A stretch of 64,000 nt of DNA, from assembly GCF_001421015.2 (NCBI RefSeq), contig NZ_CP013023.1, forward strand, positions 3,155,501-3,219,500, written 5' to 3'. The notes below the pieces were generated by a model. The model searched no databases, was not told where the DNA came from, and worked only from the letters and a program-made list of their open reading frames with translations. The DNA is from Paenibacillus bovis. Lineage in GTDB: Bacteria > Bacillota > Bacilli > Paenibacillales > Paenibacillaceae. The translations under genes and the position numbers were made by a program. Positions 9,238 to 21,626 of this stretch are shown in pieces (position 1 is the stretch's first letter; each line of letters opens with the position of its first letter).

Positions 9238-10941
9238 TTATATTTTAAAACGGGCAAGGGCATGCTGCAGATTCTCGGCAAGCTCGGACAGGTAACGCGC
9301 AGAGCCGGATACTTCTTCCATCGTGGACAGCTGCTCTTCGCTGGCGGCACCGGTCTGCTGGATACCTGCAGAGCTTTGTTCGGTAATCGCGCTGACATGT
9401 TCCATGGCTTCTGCGATTTTCTCGGATTGACGGGCGACTTCCTGAATCATTTCGCTGGAAATACCGATTTTGCCTGAAGTGGCGTCCACCGATTCGCGAA
9501 TTGCTTCAAAAGCTGTATTGACACGCAGACTGCTTTGGACACTCGCCTGGATACTGCTGGAAGACTGATTGACCTGCTCGACTGCGGCACGGCTGCTATC
9601 CTGAATAGACTGCACCATATCCGAGATTTCCTTGGAAGAGTCGGCAGCACCGGTAGCAAGCTTGCGGATTTCTTCAGCGACTACCGCGAATCCACGACCA
9701 GCTTCTCCCGCACGCGCAGCTTCAATCGAAGCATTCAGAGCGAGCAGGTTGGTCTGCTGGGCGATCTGCTGAATAGAAGAGGAAGCAAGACCAATCTGGT
9801 CGGATGTTGTATTCAGCTGTGTCATAACACGCAGATTTTGTTCCATATCTATAGATAATCCCTTGATCAAACGGGTAATTTCATTGACTTCCTGCAGACC
9901 GTTATGAGCAGCAGAGGTCATCTGCTCGGTGAGTTTGTTGATTTCCTGGCTGTTGGTCGATACAAGACCCATTTTCTCGTACATGGAGCTGACCGATTGA
10001 TTAACCTGGTTAACTGATTCAACCTGGGATTCAATACCGGTTGACATTTCATTGGTAGCAACAGCGATATGTTCGGCTGCCTGGGCAGTTTGTTCAGCAC
10101 TGGCGGTTAACTCTTCGGAGGAAGCGGACAGGGTGAGTGCACTCTCATCTACCTGACGGATAATAGCTTTGACATTGCCGATCATAGAGTTAAAGGAAGA
10201 AGTAACCATGCCAATCTCGTCCCGGGAGTCATAATCTCCCGCTACTGTCAGATCGCCGTCACCTGCTCTGCTCATCAATTGCTGCAATTGAGCCAATGGA
10301 CGTGTAATCATCTGACTGATCATAAATCCGAACAGCAGAGAAAGCAGAATGCCTGCAGCAATTACCGAGATCAGAATTATTTTGGACGAAGACGCGGAAG
10401 AATCAATTTGTTCACTGGTAGCGGCAGCTTCCTGGGTGAGTTGACTGTTCAGGCTTCTGGTCGCTGCATTCATCGCCTGACGGATCGGTTCGACTTTGGC
10501 AGTGAATAAGCTATAGGCTTCTGTATTGTTATTTTGCAGAGCAAGCGATTGTACTTGTTCAAGCAAGCTTTGATACGTATTCAGATTGCTTTTGTACTGA
10601 TTGTACAAATCAGCCGAAGTGGATGTGAGTGTAATAGTATTCAGATGAGCGTACAGTTTTTCATTGGATGTTATACGTTCCTGAATAGAATTTTTCAATT
10701 CATCATTGCGTTGTTGATCTTTGGTTAGCATAAGTTCCATAATGGCCGATTCAATAGTGCGATTATCGATAATAACCTGATTGATATCCATACTGGCGAG
10801 CATATTCTGGTTGTACATTAGCTGCGCTTTGGCAGCTATTCGATCAGTAGTCTGGTACCCGGTGATTCCGACGGCTGCCAGAAATACAAGCGTAGCGGCC
10901 AGCAGGGCAAGAATTTTGGTTTTTACTTTCAAATGGCGCAT
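9238..10941 (-). CDS. Methyl-accepting chemotaxis protein (paralogue of the next gene)
   Basis: 567 residues with the same plan as its neighbour: helix 1 (about 7-29), four-helix-bundle sensor domain, helix 2 (about 187-209, [21 protein letters not shown]), HAMP (ending [17 protein letters not shown]) and signalling domain with [34 protein letters not shown]. The signalling halves of the two proteins are very alike while the ligand domains differ, as expected of duplicated receptors tuned to different signals. The ATG at 10941 follows AAGGAG. The upstream spacer carries three Spo0A-box-like sites (10973-11189), two of them within 75 bases of the start. Confidence 0.95.
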   Translation of the reverse strand: MRHLKVKTKILALLAATLVFLAAVGITGYQTTDRIAAKAQLMYNQNMLASMDINQVIIDNRTIESAIMELMLTKDQQRNDELKNSIQERITSNEKLYAHLNTITLTSTSADLYNQYKSNLNTYQSLLEQVQSLALQNNNTEAYSLFTAKVEPIRQAMNAATRSLNSQLTQEAAATSEQIDSSASSSKIILISVIAAGILLSLLFGFMISQMITRPLAQLQQLMSRAGDGDLTVAGDYDSRDEIGMVTSSFNSMIGNVKAIIRQVDESALTLSASSEELTASAEQTAQAAEHIAVATNEMSTGIESQVESVNQVNQSVSSMYEKMGLVSTNSQEINKLTEQMTSAAHNGLQEVNEITRLIKGLSIDMEQNLRVMTQLNTTSDQIGLASSSIQQIAQQTNLLALNASIEAARAGEAGRGFAVVAEEIRKLATGAADSSKEISDMVQSIQDSSRAAVEQVNQSSSSIQASVQSSLRVNTAFEAIRESVDATSGKIGISSEMIQEVARQSEKIAEAMEHVSAITEQSSAGIQQTGAASEEQLSTMEEVSGSARYLSELAENLQHALARFKI

Positions 10942-10972
10942 AGACAGTCGCTCCTTAGGTTTAAATGATAAA

Positions 10973-11189
10973 TTGTCGAAATGGTAACATTCTCCGAAGC
11001 TGTTTGTCGAAAATTGACAGAAGCATTATAATTATCAGATTGGCTTATTATTAGGGCACAGTATCTGTAATTCGACGTAAGTTGAAGTAGCTAACCATTT
11101 TAGTTGGTATTTTATATGTCGGATAACTAGTTCTATTTGATTATACTAAATTGGACAAAATATATAATTTAGTTGAAATTTGTCGAAAA
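10973..11189 (+). promoter_or_regulatory. Cluster of three Spo0A-box-like sites
   Basis: TTGTCGAAA at 10973-10981, TTTGTCGAAAA at 11003-11013 and TTTGTCGAAAA at 11179-11189 match the published Spo0A (0A) box TTTGTCRAA, the last two completely. A weaker reverse copy (TTGGACAAAA) lies at 11151-11160. They occupy the divergent spacer between the chemoreceptor and the aldehyde dehydrogenase, so either gene could be under phosphorylated Spo0A control. Confidence 0.6.
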
Positions 11190-11334
11190 ATAGGTGATTT
11201 ATTGGTTCAAAAGACCTGGTGGCGATTATTTATCCAGACGTAAGTTTATAAATAAAGAAGAGCGAACCATTGCGTTCGACTTTATGGTGTCAAAGCCTAA
11301 CTCTATCTATATAAAGAAGAAAGAAGGATTATCC

Positions 11335-12759
11335 ATGAAAAAAGATTTATACATTAATGGAGTATGGACGCCTGCCCAATCGTATACGGCGCTGTACTCT
11401 CCATATAGCAAAGAACAAATTGCCGAAGTGGCTGAAGCCAATGCCGAAGAAGCGAAACAGGCGATTACGGCTGCATATGAAGCCAGAGATACCATGCGTA
11501 ATATGCCGGCTCATCGCCGGGCAGCTATTCTCGAAAAGCTGGCACAGCTACTGCAGGAACGCAGCGAAGAAGCAGCCCGGCTAATCGCAACAGAAGGCTC
11601 CAAACCACTGAGTGCGGCCCGCGGAGAAATTGCACGTACGATAGAGACCTACAAATTTGCAGCGGAAGAAGCCAAGCGCATCCATGGAGAGACCATTCCT
11701 CTTGATGCGGCTGCTACCGGTGAAGGGCGTACTGCCTATACTGTCAAAGAACCGGTCGGAGTGGTCGGAGCGATTACACCATTCAATTTCCCGATGAATC
11801 TGGTAGCGCACAAAGTAGGACCAGGCATTGCAGCCGGTAATACAATTGTGCTGAAGCCGGCGGAACAGACCCCATTGTCTTCATTACTGCTTGCCGAATT
11901 ATTGGAAGAAGCCGGATTGCCTGCCGGAGCACTCAATGTAGTTACCGGTGACGGCAAAACGGTCGGCGATGTGATTGTAACTGATGAAAGGGTCAAAGCT
12001 TTATCCTTCACTGGTAGTCCTGCTGTAGGTATCTCGATCCGTGCACGCGCAGGCTTGAAAAAGGTAACCTTGGAGCTTGGGTCCAACTCCGGATTGATTA
12101 TTGATGCAGATACAGACATTGCTGGAATAATGGATCGAGTGGTGTCCGGAGCATTCTCCAATCAGGGCCAGGTCTGCATTTCGGTTCAGCGTATCTATGT
12201 ACATGAACAGATTTACGATCATTTTGTAAAGCAGTTCGTAGAGAAGACTGCACAACTGAAAATGGGAGATCCACTGGCGGAGGATACAGATGTAGCAGCA
12301 ATGATTGCACCCAAAGAACAGCAGCGTGCAATAGAATGGATCAATGAGGCTGTAGAGCAGGGAGCAGAGATCGCCTATGGCGGCAAAGTGGAAAATGAAC
12401 TGCTGCTGCCTACAGTGCTGCTAAATGTACAGCCTCAGTCGAAGATCGCCTGTCGCGAAGTATTTGCGCCAATCGTTATGATTAACCGTGTATCCGGAGT
12501 AGATGAAGCTATTGCAGCAGTCAATCAATCGGACTACGGTCTGCAAGCGGGGATTTATACCAAGCAGCTAGATACTGCTTTTCGGGCGGTGCATCAGCTG
12601 GAGGTAGGCGGCGTAATTATCAATGATATTCCTACATTCCGGGTTGACCATATGCCGTACGGCGGTGTCAAACAAAGTGGAACCGGTCGTGAAGGAATCA
12701 AATATGCAATGGAAGAAATGATGGAAACGAAGCTGGTTGTATTCAAGCATCAGCGCTAA
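11335..12759 (+). CDS. NAD(P)-dependent aldehyde dehydrogenase family protein
   Basis: 474-residue aldehyde dehydrogenase. Present are the NAD-binding region (ITPFNFPMNLVAHKVGPGIAAGNTIVLKPAEQTP), the FTGSPAVG turn, the general base Glu247 in LELGSNSG and the catalytic Cys281 in FSNQGQVCISVQR. The C-terminal PYGGVKQSGTGREG block is also present. All active-site residues are intact. The FSNQGQVCISVQRIYVH signature is of the lactaldehyde/phosphonoacetaldehyde-type branch more than the betaine-aldehyde branch; the substrate is not settled. The ATG at 11335 is preceded by AGAAAGAAGGATT. The gene stands alone behind the Spo0A-box-like cluster and is followed by a terminator at 12769-12809. Confidence 0.92.
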   Translation: MKKDLYINGVWTPAQSYTALYSPYSKEQIAEVAEANAEEAKQAITAAYEARDTMRNMPAHRRAAILEKLAQLLQERSEEAARLIATEGSKPLSAARGEIARTIETYKFAAEEAKRIHGETIPLDAAATGEGRTAYTVKEPVGVVGAITPFNFPMNLVAHKVGPGIAAGNTIVLKPAEQTPLSSLLLAELLEEAGLPAGALNVVTGDGKTVGDVIVTDERVKALSFTGSPAVGISIRARAGLKKVTLELGSNSGLIIDADTDIAGIMDRVVSGAFSNQGQVCISVQRIYVHEQIYDHFVKQFVEKTAQLKMGDPLAEDTDVAAMIAPKEQQRAIEWINEAVEQGAEIAYGGKVENELLLPTVLLNVQPQSKIACREVFAPIVMINRVSGVDEAIAAVNQSDYGLQAGIYTKQLDTAFRAVHQLEVGGVIINDIPTFRVDHMPYGGVKQSGTGREGIKYAMEEMMETKLVVFKHQR

Positions 12760-12768
12760 TCATTACTA

Positions 12769-12809
12769 CAGGAAGTGGCTGCCAAACAGGTGGCTGCTTC
12801 CTTTTTTTT
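12769..12809 (+). terminator. Rho-independent terminator after the aldehyde dehydrogenase
   Basis: AGGAAG and the GGCTG-containing arms fold back on GCTTCCT, followed by eight T. Confidence 0.8.
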
Positions 12810-12858
12810 GCATGTCATTATAAAAACAACTTATAAATTCAAAAAGTATATGTATATA

Positions 12859-12904
12859 TTTTCCTGATTCTTATACAAATACGTTCTTATCTTAATCAGG
12901 AAAA
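12859..12904 (+). repeat. 11-bp perfect inverted repeat upstream of the first neutral protease
   Basis: TTTTCCTGATT (12859-12869) and AATCAGGAAAA (12894-12904) are separated by 24 bases. They lie in the AT-rich 12810-13328 spacer, about 430 bases before the protease start. Possible regulator site or remnant terminator; nothing else is recognisable in the spacer apart from the duplicated block at 13043-13106. Confidence 0.45.
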
Positions 12905-13042
12905 ATTTTAAAAAGAAAATAATACGTTAAAAAGTAAATTAAATCGTCTTAACGTGTAATTTTAGCAGTTTTTTTGACCATTTGTTAATAAATCGGACTG
13001 CTAATGTTAACTATCTAAATAATTTTACACTTTTTTCTAATT

Positions 13043-13106
13043 TTCAGTTAAAAACCTATTTATTTTTTTTAGGAATCGTGATACGCTTTCTCCCAACACC
13101 AAGACC
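13043..13106 (+). promoter_or_regulatory. Upstream block shared with the second neutral protease (copy 1)
   Basis: TTCAGTTAAAAA, a TTTATT element, GAATC and CCAACA recur in order at 15255-15315 in front of the second protease. Conserved non-coding DNA before two paralogues suggests the promoter and regulator sites were duplicated with the gene. Here the presumed -10 (GATACGCT) is weaker than in copy 2. Confidence 0.5.
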
Positions 13107-13313
13107 TATCCATTATTTGCAAGAAAAGGACAAATATTATCTGTGAAAGGTGGGATGCCCGGATCTCATATTGTCGCTCTGTTGTTTGTGGCCCGCTGTA
13201 CATAGCTGGCAAAACGGTTCACCGGCAAGCTGTTTTACCAATTGGCAGAATGATTATTTTCATGCAGGCTTCAACGCTGTGCAGACAGCATCAATTCCAA
13301 AAAAACCAAATGA

Positions 13314-14999
<1,686 letters not shown>

Positions 15000-15028
15000 T
15001 CACTTATTGTTAATCGCATAATCTGATA

Positions 15029-15072
15029 AAAAAGTCTCCTTTTTGCTGAAAAGCAGAGAGGAGACTTTTTTT
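15029..15072 (+). terminator. Terminator after neutral protease copy 1
   Basis: AAAAGTCTCC pairs with GGAGACTTTT, with an inner GCTGAAAAGC-type loop, followed by a T run. Confidence 0.88.
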
Positions 15073-15254
15073 GATTAAAAGGATAATAAAAGGGGGATGG
15101 AGCAAAACAATTTTGCTTGTAGCAACTAACGTTTTGCAAGGCAAAATACTCGGCGGTTATTAAAAGCCGGATTCTACCCTTTTAATTGAACAGAAGTTGA
15201 TTAATGTAACATGAAGGGTGAGATATATGAGCATATTTTCAATAAAAATAAAAA

Positions 15255-15315
15255 TTCAGTTAAAAATGTGTTTATTTCCTTTGAGAATCATGGTATTATT
15301 TTTTCCAACAACAGG
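15255..15315 (+). promoter_or_regulatory. Upstream block shared with the first neutral protease (copy 2), with candidate promoter
   Basis: Matches the order of elements at 13043-13106. TTTATT followed 17 bases later by TATTAT, with a TGG just before the hexamer, could be an extended -10 promoter. The remaining spacer to 15545 shows no gene. Confidence 0.5.
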
Positions 15316-15530
15316 ATGAACACCAGATTATGTATATTCAAGCAAAGGAGGAGAGAAAGGAGAAGCAGGAAGACTTTTCCATTACATAAGATTCGACCCA
15401 GCATGATGTCTGTATAGGGGTATACAGCGAAAAGTACACAGCAAAACAGCAAATGGAATTACTGTTGTCGTATGAGCGAGATCGGTTTACCAAATAAGCT
15501 CATCATTTTTGTAATCATAAAACCAAGTGA

Positions 15531-17192
<1,662 letters not shown>

Positions 17193-17276
17193 AACAGTAT
17201 AGATGTGATTTGGCATAACGTGATTCTGTATTATATAGAAGAAACACAGATATGCTGAAAACTATATAGTAATGAT

Positions 17277-17312
17277 AAAGCCTGCTCCTGTATAGGGATG
17301 CAGGCTTTATTT
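17277..17312 (+). terminator. Terminator after neutral protease copy 2
   Basis: AAGCCTGC pairs with GCAGGCTT across a 13-base loop, followed by TATTTGTT. Confidence 0.75.
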
Positions 17313-17532
17313 GTTGAGTATTGCAGAACAAATAATAAAACCAAATAATAATTGTTGTTTTATGTCGCTTAATGTTGTTTATATATACATATAATTTTTC
17401 TTTATAGTATCAATAAATTTGTTTTGAAAGAAAATTTACAAAAAAAGCAACAAAAATGCAAAGAAAGATGTTATTATAGGCAACATGTTAAAACATTTCT
17501 CTTTGAAAACCCACAAATAAGGAGTGGAAGAC

Positions 17533-18612
17533 ATGGAACGCGAATTGGCTTTGGAAATTGTAAGAGTAACAGAAGTAGCGGCATTGGCTTCGGCTCCCTG
17601 GATGGGTCGCGGTGACAAGAACAGCGCAGACGAGGCAGCAACACTGGCCATGAGAGCCATGTTCGATTCGGTATCGGTTAACGGTACGGTCGTTATCGGC
17701 GAAGGGGAAATGGATGAAGCTCCCATGCTGTATATTGGCGAGAAAGTGGGAAGTACAGAAGCACCGGAAGTAGATGTAGCCGTTGATCCATTGGAAGGTA
17801 CAGTCATCGTAGCAAAGGGGTTGAATAATGCACTCTCCGTTATTGCCGTAGCCGATAAGGGTAACCTGCTGCATGCTCCCGATATGTATATGGAGAAGCT
17901 TGCGGTAGGTCCCGCACTGGTAGGCAAGCTCAGTATTGAGGACCCGGTGGATGTCACGCTCCGCAAAGCAGCCAAGGCACTGGGCAAGCGAATGGCGGAT
18001 CTGACCGTGATGATTCTGGATCGTGATCGCCATGAGAGTATCATCAAGACACTGCGCAAAACAGGCGTACGGATCAAGTTCCTTAGTGATGGTGATGTAG
18101 CCGGAGCGATGGCACCGGCTTTTCCCGAAGCAGGGATTGATCTGTATCTGGGCTCCGGTGGTGCACCGGAAGGCGTGCTGGCTGCCGCTGCGCTGTCCTG
18201 TCTGGGCGGCGAACTGCAGGGCCGTTTGATGCCGGCTAATGCAGATGAGTTTGAACGCTGCAAGGCAATGGGCATCGAGAATCCGTATCAGGTACTTACT
18301 ATGCAGGATATGATCGGAACCGACGATGTGATTTTTGCCGCTACCGGTGTAACGCCGGGTGAAATCCTGGGTGGCGTAAGATATCTGGCGGACGAACGTG
18401 CAGAGACGCATTCGATTGTTATGCGCGCCAAAACGAAAACGATCCGTTATATCAAGTCGCTGCATTATCTGCCGAATAAGGAAGTGCTGCATAAGGTCAG
18501 ACAGGTACAGTCTTCCGGACATCCCGAAGATCGCCGTGCAGCAGCTGTCGAATCGGCAGTAGTGAAAAAGCAGCCGGCAGCAGCCAAGCAGGAACAAACG
18601 CAATCCAGTTAA
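17533..18612 (+). CDS. glpX: Class II fructose-1,6-bisphosphatase
   Basis: 359-residue cytosolic enzyme that hydrolyses fructose-1,6-bisphosphate to fructose-6-phosphate in gluconeogenesis. Family motifs are MGRGDKNSADEAA, the metal-binding GEGEMDEAPMLYIGE, VDPLEGT (around residues 83-90) and GSGGAPEGVLAAAALSCLGGE. Length slightly exceeds the usual 320-330 because of a C-terminal Ala/Gln-rich tail (AAAVESAVVKKQPAAAKQEQTQSS) that looks disordered. The ATG at 17533 lies 8 bases after AAGGAG; the in-frame GTG at 17524 overlaps that site and is rejected. The preceding spacer is very AT-rich. Monocistronic, terminated at 18651-18684. Confidence 0.95.
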   Translation: MERELALEIVRVTEVAALASAPWMGRGDKNSADEAATLAMRAMFDSVSVNGTVVIGEGEMDEAPMLYIGEKVGSTEAPEVDVAVDPLEGTVIVAKGLNNALSVIAVADKGNLLHAPDMYMEKLAVGPALVGKLSIEDPVDVTLRKAAKALGKRMADLTVMILDRDRHESIIKTLRKTGVRIKFLSDGDVAGAMAPAFPEAGIDLYLGSGGAPEGVLAAAALSCLGGELQGRLMPANADEFERCKAMGIENPYQVLTMQDMIGTDDVIFAATGVTPGEILGGVRYLADERAETHSIVMRAKTKTIRYIKSLHYLPNKEVLHKVRQVQSSGHPEDRRAAAVESAVVKKQPAAAKQEQTQSS

Positions 18613-18650
18613 ACCGCAAGTTATGCTTCACCGGCAATACCTCCGTTATT

Positions 18651-18684
18651 GGGCAGTCCATCGAATATGGACTGCCTCTTTTTT
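18651..18684 (+). terminator. Terminator after glpX
   Basis: GGCAGTCCAT pairs with ATGGACTGCC, followed by TCTTTTTT. Confidence 0.92.
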
Positions 18685-18784
18685 ATGTCTTTATTGAAAA
18701 GCAGCGTACGGATCGTTTGAAGTGATTATCAAATTGGTATAGGATAACAAGGATACCAGATGTGTATGGAAAGGATGGGGCCTG

Positions 18785-19594
18785 ATGAATACCATACCCG
18801 ACTGGGAGAGGCTGGGCAGACAATTTTATATTACGAACGAGCCTCACCCATCAGCAATTTATCGTCAATCATTTACAGAGCTGTTTACGCGGGCAGGGAT
18901 GCAGCAGTTGCTGCAATATTATGCTCCCCTGCTAAAAGCAGAGGACCTTCAGCCTGCAGCTACTTTTCTATGCTCATGGCTTACCGGAATTCCTCTGGCT
19001 GTGCAGTATCATTTGTCCGTAGAGCAGCAAGGGCTGACGCTCGATCCGGCACAGATGACACTGGAAATGTATATGAGCGGACCGTACTGTCAATTTGCTT
19101 TTCATGTGAATGAGCTATCTGTAGAGCAGCTGCCTGTACCTGCTGCAGACGATCAGCATCACAAAGCTCGTGATCACTATTTGCATACGGTATACCGTAA
19201 TATTTTGCGTCCGATGATTCAGCAGATGACCGAAGTCTGCGGAGATCATGCCCGGATGTACTGGAGACAGATGCCCGCCAGATTCCAGTATTATACGAAT
19301 CAATGGAAAAACTGGATAGACGATGATCAGATAGTGCAGACGATCGAACGGGATCTTCATTATGTGATTAATGGAATTCCAGCAGAAATTTTTGGGCTGT
19401 CCCGCAATCCACTGAATGTGCCGCCAAGGCATACGCTGAATATAGATGGCACAGGAGAAACGATACTACGCAGTGCCTGCTGCCTGTTTCACCGGATGGA
19501 AGATGGGGAATATTGTTTTAATTGTCCCAAGATCAGCGAGGCGGTCAGGGAAGAACGGCGCCTGGCCTATCAGAGCAGGGAGGAAAAGACATGA
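18785..19594 (+). CDS. FhuF-like siderophore-iron reductase
   Basis: 269 residues, cytosolic. The C-terminal motif Cys232-Cys233-x10-Cys244-x2-Cys247 (ACCLFHRMEDGEYCFNC) is the [2Fe-2S] binding pattern of the FhuF family, which reduces ferric iron in imported siderophores. The preceding region (DLHYVINGIPAEIFGLSRNPL) also fits FhuF-type C-terminal domains. The ATG at 18785 is preceded by AAAGGATGGGG. The stop codon overlaps the ATG of the next gene (ATGA), so the two are translationally coupled. No siderophore transporter is in the window, so the iron source is unknown. Confidence 0.8.
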   Translation: MNTIPDWERLGRQFYITNEPHPSAIYRQSFTELFTRAGMQQLLQYYAPLLKAEDLQPAATFLCSWLTGIPLAVQYHLSVEQQGLTLDPAQMTLEMYMSGPYCQFAFHVNELSVEQLPVPAADDQHHKARDHYLHTVYRNILRPMIQQMTEVCGDHARMYWRQMPARFQYYTNQWKNWIDDDQIVQTIERDLHYVINGIPAEIFGLSRNPLNVPPRHTLNIDGTGETILRSACCLFHRMEDGEYCFNCPKISEAVREERRLAYQSREEKT

Positions 19595-20106
19595 TTATCG
19601 GTGTAATCTCGGATACCCACTTGTTTAGCCGTCAGCTGGTGCTGCCGCAGCAGGTATGGGATGGATTTGAAGAGGTGGATCTTATTTTGCATGCGGGAGA
19701 TTTTTGCGACTGGGGTGTTCATGATCTGCTCAGCCGGATGGCACCTGTCGAAGCAATAGCCGGCAATAATGATCCGCAGAGCATTGTCCAAAGGTTGGGG
19801 CGTAAAAAGGTTATTGAAGCCGCCGGCAAGCGAATCGGCCTTGTGCATGGAGATGGAGGACTGGGCGGCAGTACGCCGGAGCGGGCTTTCAAGTCATTTA
19901 CGGAAGAAGATCAGGTGGATATTGTAGTGTTTGGACATTCGCATATTCCTTTTGCAGAATGGAGAAAGGAAATTCTATTGTTCAACCCCGGCTCCCCTAC
20001 AGACAAACGCAGACAGTCGCAGTATTCCTATGGCAAAATATTTATTCAGCAGGACGAAGTGACTTTTGAACATTATTTTTTTGATAAAGAAAAGATGCGT
20101 GACTAG
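19591..20106 (+). CDS. YfcE/MJ0936-type metallophosphoesterase
   Basis: 171-residue calcineurin-like phosphodiesterase. The di-metal motifs are in order: GVISDTHLF (Asp, His), LHAGDFCDW, AGNNDP, VHGDG and FGHSHIPF. The family hydrolyses phosphodiester substrates in the cytosol; the physiological one is generally unknown. It starts at an ATG overlapping the TGA of the FhuF-like gene. A small CWC protein gene follows within 5 bases, so the three form an operon. The length is normal for the family. Confidence 0.9.
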   Translation: MIIGVISDTHLFSRQLVLPQQVWDGFEEVDLILHAGDFCDWGVHDLLSRMAPVEAIAGNNDPQSIVQRLGRKKVIEAAGKRIGLVHGDGGLGGSTPERAFKSFTEEDQVDIVVFGHSHIPFAEWRKEILLFNPGSPTDKRRQSQYSYGKIFIQQDEVTFEHYFFDKEKMRD

Positions 20107-20110
20107 CAGG

Positions 20111-20350
20111 ATGCAAGATCCTGTGCAGGCTAAAAAAGCGATAGAAAGGGAGCCCAAGCTGACTGCAGATCGCTGTCCATTATGTGGTCAGGACAATAAT
20201 TGCACTATAGTAAAAGGAGAACGACCCGAAACCTGCTGGTGTATGCACAAGAAGATTCCCTCGAATGTACGGAGCCGTATTCCAGAGAAATGGCGGAACC
20301 AGGCATGTATATGTGAAAGCTGTGTCGATGAGGAGCAACCCGGTAAATAG
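20111..20350 (+). CDS. Cysteine-rich CWC family protein
   Basis: 79-residue protein with the CWC pattern CPLCGQDNNC...CWCMHKKIP...CICESC. Eight cysteines suggest a zinc or Fe-S binding fold; the function is unknown. The start is uncertain. ATG 20111 has no separate ribosome binding site, though translation could re-initiate from the upstream stop at 20104-20106. GTG 20099 and TTG 20081 are in frame and would overlap the phosphoesterase gene. It is the last gene of the FhuF-like operon, followed by the terminator at 20379-20424. Its cysteine content beside a FhuF-like Fe-S protein hints at a shared role in metal handling, which is inference only. Confidence 0.75.
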   Translation: MQDPVQAKKAIEREPKLTADRCPLCGQDNNCTIVKGERPETCWCMHKKIPSNVRSRIPEKWRNQACICESCVDEEQPGK

Positions 20351-20378
20351 TAAAATACGGAACAATATTACTTTATTC

Positions 20379-20424
20379 AAAAGCCAAATAACCATACATC
20401 AACAGTATGGTTATTTGGCTTTTT
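20379..20424 (+). terminator. Strong bidirectional-looking terminator after the FhuF-like operon
   Basis: AAAAGCCAAATAACCATAC pairs with GTATGGTTATTTGGCTTTT across a 7-base loop (about 19 pairs), followed by T. Confidence 0.92.
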
Positions 20425-20681
20425 CTGCGAATACCACATGGTAGGATACAAATTGTTTTTACAACAAGATTTGTGTATGCGTTATTAGCAGCAATAAATT
20501 AATCTGTATTCAGAGTAAAATTATGTATTCCAATACATAATCAACATAAATGTAAATATATTCACCATTATGATACTTAAATATTATATGGATAATATAG
20601 TTATGCAATGCTATTGTTTACTTAAACCTGTATTGATTAATTTTAAGTAACAGGTTACAATATGAAGGAGCTGATACTCTT
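20425..20681 (+). promoter_or_regulatory. AT-rich upstream region of the pectate lyase
   Basis: No gene is seen. A 7-bp inverted repeat (AACCTGT ... ACAGGTT) at about 20624-20655 flanks an AT-rich centre directly before the ribosome binding site. It could be a regulator site or an mRNA hairpin. Confidence 0.35.
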
Positions 20682-21356
20682 ATGAAAAAATGGTTTACTT
20701 CCCTGGTGGCTGGTGCTGTATTGACTTCGATTATTACAGTGGTACCGGCAGCCTCTGCTGCAACGTCTGCAACTCCTGGTGTACAGAACACGACTATTAT
20801 TGTTAAAAAGGGCGAAGTCTTTGACGGTAAAGGTCAACGTTACACAGCTGGAAGCGCACTTGGTGATGGCAGTCAAAAAGAAGGACAAAAACCAATTTTC
20901 CGTATAGAGAACGGTGGCACGCTGAAGAATGTTGTGCTAGGTTATCCGGCTGCTGATGGTGTACATACATACGGGGATGCCAATCTGCAGAATATTGTCT
21001 GGGAAGATATTGGTGAAGATGCGATGACGATCAAGGAAAGCGGTAAAGTAACACTTGATGGCGGCTCGGCAACCAATGGAGATGACAAGATGTTCCAGAT
21101 TAATGCAGCATCCACATTTACAGTGAAAAACTTCAAAGGATCCAAAGCCGGCAAATTTATCCGTCAACTGGGTGGCAGCAAATTCAAAGTGGATGTGATT
21201 ATCGATAGATGTGACATCTCCAATATGAAAGAAGCCATCTTCCGTACCGACAGCACAACCAGTACAGTGAAAATGACCAACACTCGCTATCACAGTGTTG
21301 GTGATAAGTTTATCGGTGTGAAGCATATTACCGAGAATGGCAACACTGCTTACTAA
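20682..21356 (+). CDS. Secreted pectate lyase, polysaccharide lyase family 3
   Basis: 224 residues. The signal peptide MKKWFTSLVAGAVLTSIITVVPAASA is followed by a parallel beta-helix of the PL3 family (Bacillus PelC/YvpA type). The family region runs from TIIVKKGEVFDGKGQRY through PIFRIENGGTLKNVVLG, ADGVHTYGDANLQNIVWEDIGEDAMTIK and GDDKMFQINAASTFTVKNF to a C-terminal CDISNMKEAIFRTDS. PL3 enzymes cleave polygalacturonate by beta-elimination and need calcium; the acidic GEDAMT and GDDKMFQ region fits this. The length equals that of single-domain PL3 enzymes. The ATG follows GAAGGAGCTGATACTCTT. Monocistronic, with terminator at 21430-21458. Confidence 0.93.
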   Translation: MKKWFTSLVAGAVLTSIITVVPAASAATSATPGVQNTTIIVKKGEVFDGKGQRYTAGSALGDGSQKEGQKPIFRIENGGTLKNVVLGYPAADGVHTYGDANLQNIVWEDIGEDAMTIKESGKVTLDGGSATNGDDKMFQINAASTFTVKNFKGSKAGKFIRQLGGSKFKVDVIIDRCDISNMKEAIFRTDSTTSTVKMTNTRYHSVGDKFIGVKHITENGNTAY

Positions 21357-21429
21357 TGCCTTTTCCTTACTATATAGCCTTCCCCCAACATGCTATATAG
21401 CGTATATATAATTTGGATATCTATCCAGG

Positions 21430-21458
21430 GCACTGCACTTTGGCAGTGTCTTTTTTTT
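21430..21458 (+). terminator. Terminator after the pectate lyase
   Basis: GGCACTGC pairs with GCAGTGTC across ACTTTG, followed by eight T. Confidence 0.85.
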
Positions 21459-21626
21459 GGATTTTTTTATGATTCTTTAAGTTTCCCATGAACTATTCTT
21501 AATGTTGTTCATACAAAATACATATACATATTGTTAAATACGATACAAAGGAGTGCAGGCGTTGGTGAGAGATAAGGTCGAACCTTGCCGCTGATGCTGT
21601 CTGACTAACTTTCGGGAGGAACCCAT

